Assembly (NCBI GenBank): GCA_002423185.1
Contig: DIUX01000001.1
Coordinates: forward strand, 206,050 to 270,049
DNA from: Micavibrio sp. UBA6147
GTDB taxonomy: Bacteria > Pseudomonadota > Alphaproteobacteria > Micavibrionales > UBA1664
Reading direction: 5' to 3'
Length of the DNA stretch: 64,000 nucleotides
In this document: positions 60,970 to 64,000 of the stretch, piece after piece
How the letters are laid out: the number at the start of each line of letters is the position of its first letter
Numbering within the stretch: the stretch's first letter is position 1
Program-made: the position numbers and the translations under genes
The notes under the pieces: model-generated
Database searches by the model: none
Told to the model about the DNA's origin: nothing
What the model saw: only the letters and a program-made list of their open reading frames with translations

Positions 60970-63033
60970 GTGAACGTGTCCAATAAGAAAGCCCAAGAGT
61001 TGAGTATGACTATCATTTGCAACAATGTTTATTCTCGATCAAACAAGGGGGCTACAAAACAAAAGACGTTCCAAGGGTTCACATCCATTGCTTTTTTCGC
61101 CTGCGTGTTTGTACTCATCATGATGGATACTGCAAGCGCGTCATGCCCAGTCTCTACCGCCGGACAATACATCCTGACCTATAATAACGGCACGAAATTT
61201 ATGGCCGCCTGTAAATATGGTGATTCCTTGCGCAATTTATGCGGCGTAACGGACGCGGCTTGCGCGGCAGGAGAAGAAGGTGACTTGGAATATAATACGG
61301 CGGGGAGTGTGCTGCGCTATTGCAACGGCACGAACTGGGTCAACGTGCAATGCGAAACGCTCACGTCCTGTGCCGGTACGACGGCGGGCATGATTTCCGC
61401 CGATACGGAACGGATGAAGTACTGTAACGGTGCGACGTGGCAAGCCATGTATAATGACGGCATATGCGCCGGAATCGGTGTACAAGAGGCGATCTTAACC
61501 CCGAGCAACGCCACGGACGGCGATGACGCGCTTTATTTTACCTATATGAGCGGCCTTGCGATGACGGATGATTTCATGATGGCGGGGGCGATTTATGCCG
61601 CACGTAACAAAACGCGCGATGGTGCAGTGACTGTGTATAAGCGCAGCGGCACAACATGGAACCGTGTCAAGGAACTTGTCCCCAGTGGTAGCGCAGCAAA
61701 TCACTATTTCGGCGCCTCCATCGCTATGGACGGCGATTACGCAATCGTCGGAGCCTTTGGCGGAAGCCGTGTTCATTTCTTCAAAAAAGATCAAGGTGGC
61801 GCGGAAAATTGGGGCGAGCTGGTGATGCGCGCGGGGTCAGGCTACTCCGGTCTGTCTGTTGACCTTGATGGCGACAAGGCTATCGCGGGGGCGTATGGCG
61901 CCGATGGTGCAGCAGCGAATCAAGGCAATGCCCGTATTTACAGGCGCGATAAGGACGGCGCTGACGCTTGGGGGCAGGTTGTTATTCTCAATCACCCTGG
62001 TACGCCGCCGATCGCTAATGACAATATTGGGCGTTCCGCAGCGATATCGGGTGATATCGCTGCCGTTGGGAGCCATGTCGCGGATGAGCCGGGTTTCGTG
62101 GATACCGGTGTGGTCTGGCTCTACCAAGAAACATCTCAAGATAACTGGGCGTTGATCAAGAAACTCGTAAACCCCAACGGGGCGTCTGCGAGCAATTACT
62201 TCGGCTCTTCCGTGGACGTGAAGGATCTGGATGGTGACGGCACGGCTGATCGAGTTGTAATCGGAGCCTATGGTGACGACACCTATGGCAGCAATAAAGG
62301 CTCTTTGTTTGTGTATGAGCGCAATCAAGGCGGCGCCGATAATTGGGGGCAAATCAAGAAAGTCGTGCCAACGGTTGAGGAACACGGAGCCTATTTCGGC
62401 AGGTCTGTTGACCTTTCGGGGACAACGCTCGTGGCCGGCGCGGCGCGTGAAGATTCCAATGGTAACGATTCCGGTGCCGTATATGTTTTCGAACGTGACC
62501 AAGGCGGCAGTGAGAATTGGGGGCAAGTCAAACGTATGACGGGCGAGAATGCCGGAGATCTTTACGGCTTCGAAGTTGCCATTTCGGGGGATACGATGGT
62601 CATAGGGGCGCCTTATGAAGATACCGGCGGAACCAATCGCGGGGCTGTCTATGTCTATTACCGCGACAATGGTGGTGCGGGTAATTGGGGGCTGGAAAAG
62701 AAAATACCCTATGGTGGAGCCGGAGGTGCAGGAGATGCCTTTTTTGGCTGGGCGCTTGATTTATCGGGCGATATCTTGATTGTCGGCGCACCGAATGACG
62801 ACACCAATGCGAATAACAGCGGTTATACCTATGTCTATTCCCGCAACGAAGGCGGCAACGATAATTGGGGGCTTTTGGCGACGATTGACCCGAATGTTCC
62901 GGGTGAGGGGGATTATTTCGGATACAGCGTTGCAGTGTCGGGAAATGTCGTTGCCGCAGGCGGCATTTATAATGATGATGCGGGCGTTGATGACGGTGCG
63001 GTATACGTGTTCGGCTGCCCGTCTGTGCCATAG
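60970..63033 (+). CDS. Exported FG-GAP repeat protein 2 (beta-propeller)
   Basis: 687 residues, GTG start 60970 with ACGGAGAAA eight bases before it. It has a long signal peptide (about 54 residues; SIAFFACVFVLIMMDTASAS), the same Cys-containing head (CPVSTAGQYILTYNNGTKFM, YCNGATWQAMYNDG) and about eight FG-GAP repeats, with VGAYGDDT/GAVYVFERDQGGSENWG patterns. The last 60 residues are nearly identical to those of protein 1 (SRNEGGNDNWGLLATIDPNV then PGEGDYFG, FGCPSVP), more than the middle repeats are. That suggests recent gene conversion, or duplication followed by repeat loss. Confidence 0.86.
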   Translation: MNVSNKKAQELSMTIICNNVYSRSNKGATKQKTFQGFTSIAFFACVFVLIMMDTASASCPVSTAGQYILTYNNGTKFMAACKYGDSLRNLCGVTDAACAAGEEGDLEYNTAGSVLRYCNGTNWVNVQCETLTSCAGTTAGMISADTERMKYCNGATWQAMYNDGICAGIGVQEAILTPSNATDGDDALYFTYMSGLAMTDDFMMAGAIYAARNKTRDGAVTVYKRSGTTWNRVKELVPSGSAANHYFGASIAMDGDYAIVGAFGGSRVHFFKKDQGGAENWGELVMRAGSGYSGLSVDLDGDKAIAGAYGADGAAANQGNARIYRRDKDGADAWGQVVILNHPGTPPIANDNIGRSAAISGDIAAVGSHVADEPGFVDTGVVWLYQETSQDNWALIKKLVNPNGASASNYFGSSVDVKDLDGDGTADRVVIGAYGDDTYGSNKGSLFVYERNQGGADNWGQIKKVVPTVEEHGAYFGRSVDLSGTTLVAGAAREDSNGNDSGAVYVFERDQGGSENWGQVKRMTGENAGDLYGFEVAISGDTMVIGAPYEDTGGTNRGAVYVYYRDNGGAGNWGLEKKIPYGGAGGAGDAFFGWALDLSGDILIVGAPNDDTNANNSGYTYVYSRNEGGNDNWGLLATIDPNVPGEGDYFGYSVAVSGNVVAAGGIYNDDAGVDDGAVYVFGCPSVP

Positions 63034-63144
63034 AGGGGGCGAATAAGGCGAATAAAGTGCACAACAAAAATAGGGTTGTTATTGCTTTTTTAGGATTCGT
63101 GCTTCAAACTGAGGGAACAGGTTATCACTAATCAAAGATGTTTC

Positions 63145-64000
63145 ATGAGGATAAGCGGAAAAATTTTCGCTGCTGTGGCTGTTGTCTTTTGTGCGCTTGT
63201 GCCGCTTCGCGCGGTGCAGGCAACTTGCCCTGTGTCCGTCGCCGGACAATATATCATGACCTATAATAACGGCACGAAATTCATGGCAGCGTGCAAGTTT
63301 GGTGACTCGCTGCGTAATTTATGCGGCGACCCTGCGGGGGTGTGTACAGCCGGCCAAGAAGGGGATGTCGAATATAATACAGGGGGCAGTGTCCTGCGTT
63401 ATTGTAACGGCAGTAACTGGGTCAATGTTCAATGCCAATCGCTTGGTTCTTGCGTCGGAACGGCGGCGGGAACAATCTCCGCCGATGCCACACAAATGAA
63501 ATACTGCAACGGCACAACATGGCAAGCCATGTATAATGACGGCATTTGTACGGGGATCGGGGTGCAAGAAGCCACATTTTCTCCGTCAAACGCAACGGAT
63601 GGAGAGGACGCTGTCCAATTCACCCACCCTAACGGTCTTGCCATGACGGATGCGTACATGATGGCGGGGTCGATGCTTGGTTCGCGTAACCGTCTGCGTG
63701 ACGGGGCTGTAACGGTCTATAAACGCAGCGGCACAACATGGACACGGCTCAAGGAACTTGTTCCCACAGGCAACGGTGTTGCCCATTATTTCGGCAATGC
63801 TGTCGCCATGGATGGCGATTATGCGATTGTCGGCGCCTATGGCGGAAGCCGCGTCCATTTTTTCAAAAAAGATCATGGAGGAGCCGATAACTGGGGCGAA
63901 TTGGTAATGCGCGGCGGATCGACATATTCCGGCATTGCTGTCGATCTGGATGGGGATCAGGCTATTGCAGGCGCGCACGGCGCGGACGGCGCGGCGACGA
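63145..64000 (+). CDS. Exported FG-GAP repeat protein 3 (5' part, runs off window)
   Basis: The first 285 residues of a third paralog. ATG 63145 gives an ordinary signal peptide (KIFAAVAVVFCALVPLRAVQ, ATC), unlike the long ones of paralogs 1 and 2. The head (CPVSVAGQYIMTYNNGTKFM, QCQSLGSCVGTAAGTISADA) and the first repeats (YAIVGAYGGSRVHFFKKDHG, GADNWGELVMRGGS) follow. It starts 111 bp after paralog 2, and no copy of the duplicated leader precedes it. The C-terminus is outside the window. Confidence 0.85.
   Translation, partial: MRISGKIFAAVAVVFCALVPLRAVQATCPVSVAGQYIMTYNNGTKFMAACKFGDSLRNLCGDPAGVCTAGQEGDVEYNTGGSVLRYCNGSNWVNVQCQSLGSCVGTAAGTISADATQMKYCNGTTWQAMYNDGICTGIGVQEATFSPSNATDGEDAVQFTHPNGLAMTDAYMMAGSMLGSRNRLRDGAVTVYKRSGTTWTRLKELVPTGNGVAHYFGNAVAMDGDYAIVGAYGGSRVHFFKKDHGGADNWGELVMRGGSTYSGIAVDLDGDQAIAGAHGADGAAT

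Noticed and set aside
60767..60973. 68-codon open frame overlapping the start of FG-GAP gene 2 by 4 bp
   Set aside because: Tempting because of the GTGA overlap and some synonymous differences from copy A, but copy A has no equivalent open frame or start. Kept only as an alternative reading of the leader.

Overview
The window is a chromosomal segment of a Gram-negative alphaproteobacterium. Four observations support this: a GTTC-N7-GTTC LexA box in front of a Y-family polymerase, the rph/rdgB/hemW cluster next to hrcA-grpE, a DUF6356 protein, and a protein matching the C-terminal part of the alphaproteobacterial Suv3/MgpS helicase. Gene content (large FG-GAP surface proteins, lineage-specific membrane proteins, moderate GC) would suit a Micavibrio-like or other deep-branching group. 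That placement is inference; no marker search was possible.

Layout. 1-146 is the end of rpoD. 0.4-2.1 kb holds unknown proteins, including two small paralogous membrane proteins. 2.2-9.5 kb is housekeeping and stress: a LexA-controlled Y-family polymerase, hemW, rdgB, rph, hrcA and grpE, with a pair of unknown paralogs between hemW and rdgB. The GrpE carries a histidine-rich N-terminal extension. 9.6-11.6 kb is an AT-rich three-gene unit: a lytic-transglycosylase-like protein without a signal peptide and two paralogous two-TM proteins, a possible effector/immunity set. 12.2-12.4 kb has a 150-bp centre-symmetric palindromic element beside trmJ. 13.4-16.4 kb is an overlapping operon of two alpha/beta hydrolases and a zincin-like protease. 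16.4-23.9 kb holds DUF6356, rpsD, dnaJ, a second J-protein, dnaK, nfeD and an SPFH protein.

24.0-32.0 kb is the most striking part: eight same-strand paralogs of one unrecognised family of two-TM proteins (short basic cytoplasmic N-terminus, TM, predicted periplasmic domain of about 190 residues, TM, Arg-rich tail). They share motifs such as GxY(E/Q)xY and LWxxA-ITxxxYG, and a small J-domain protein lies inside the array. I recognise no known family.

32.2-44.7 kb returns to core genes: uvrC, a pentapeptide-repeat protein, tRNA-Leu(TAA), an unknown periplasmic protein, an orphan helicase C-terminal domain, a PleD-like diguanylate cyclase, a polyprenyl diphosphate synthase, clpP, a TrmN6-like methyltransferase, a CYTH protein and tRNA-Ile2(CAT). 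An AT-rich DarT/DarG toxin-antitoxin pair follows directly on that tRNA. 46.6-57.0 kb has a Sel1-like protein, a secreted repeat protein, an ECF sigma / anti-sigma / CnrX-like cassette, an esterase, an I78-type inhibitor protein, a GH13 alpha-glucosidase, a CinA-like protein, map and radC.

57.4 kb to the end is a tandem array of three paralogous exported proteins with a common Cys-containing head and FG-GAP beta-propeller repeats. The first two share a duplicated leader region and unusually long signal peptides; the third runs off the window. No CRISPR array, transposase or integrase was seen.
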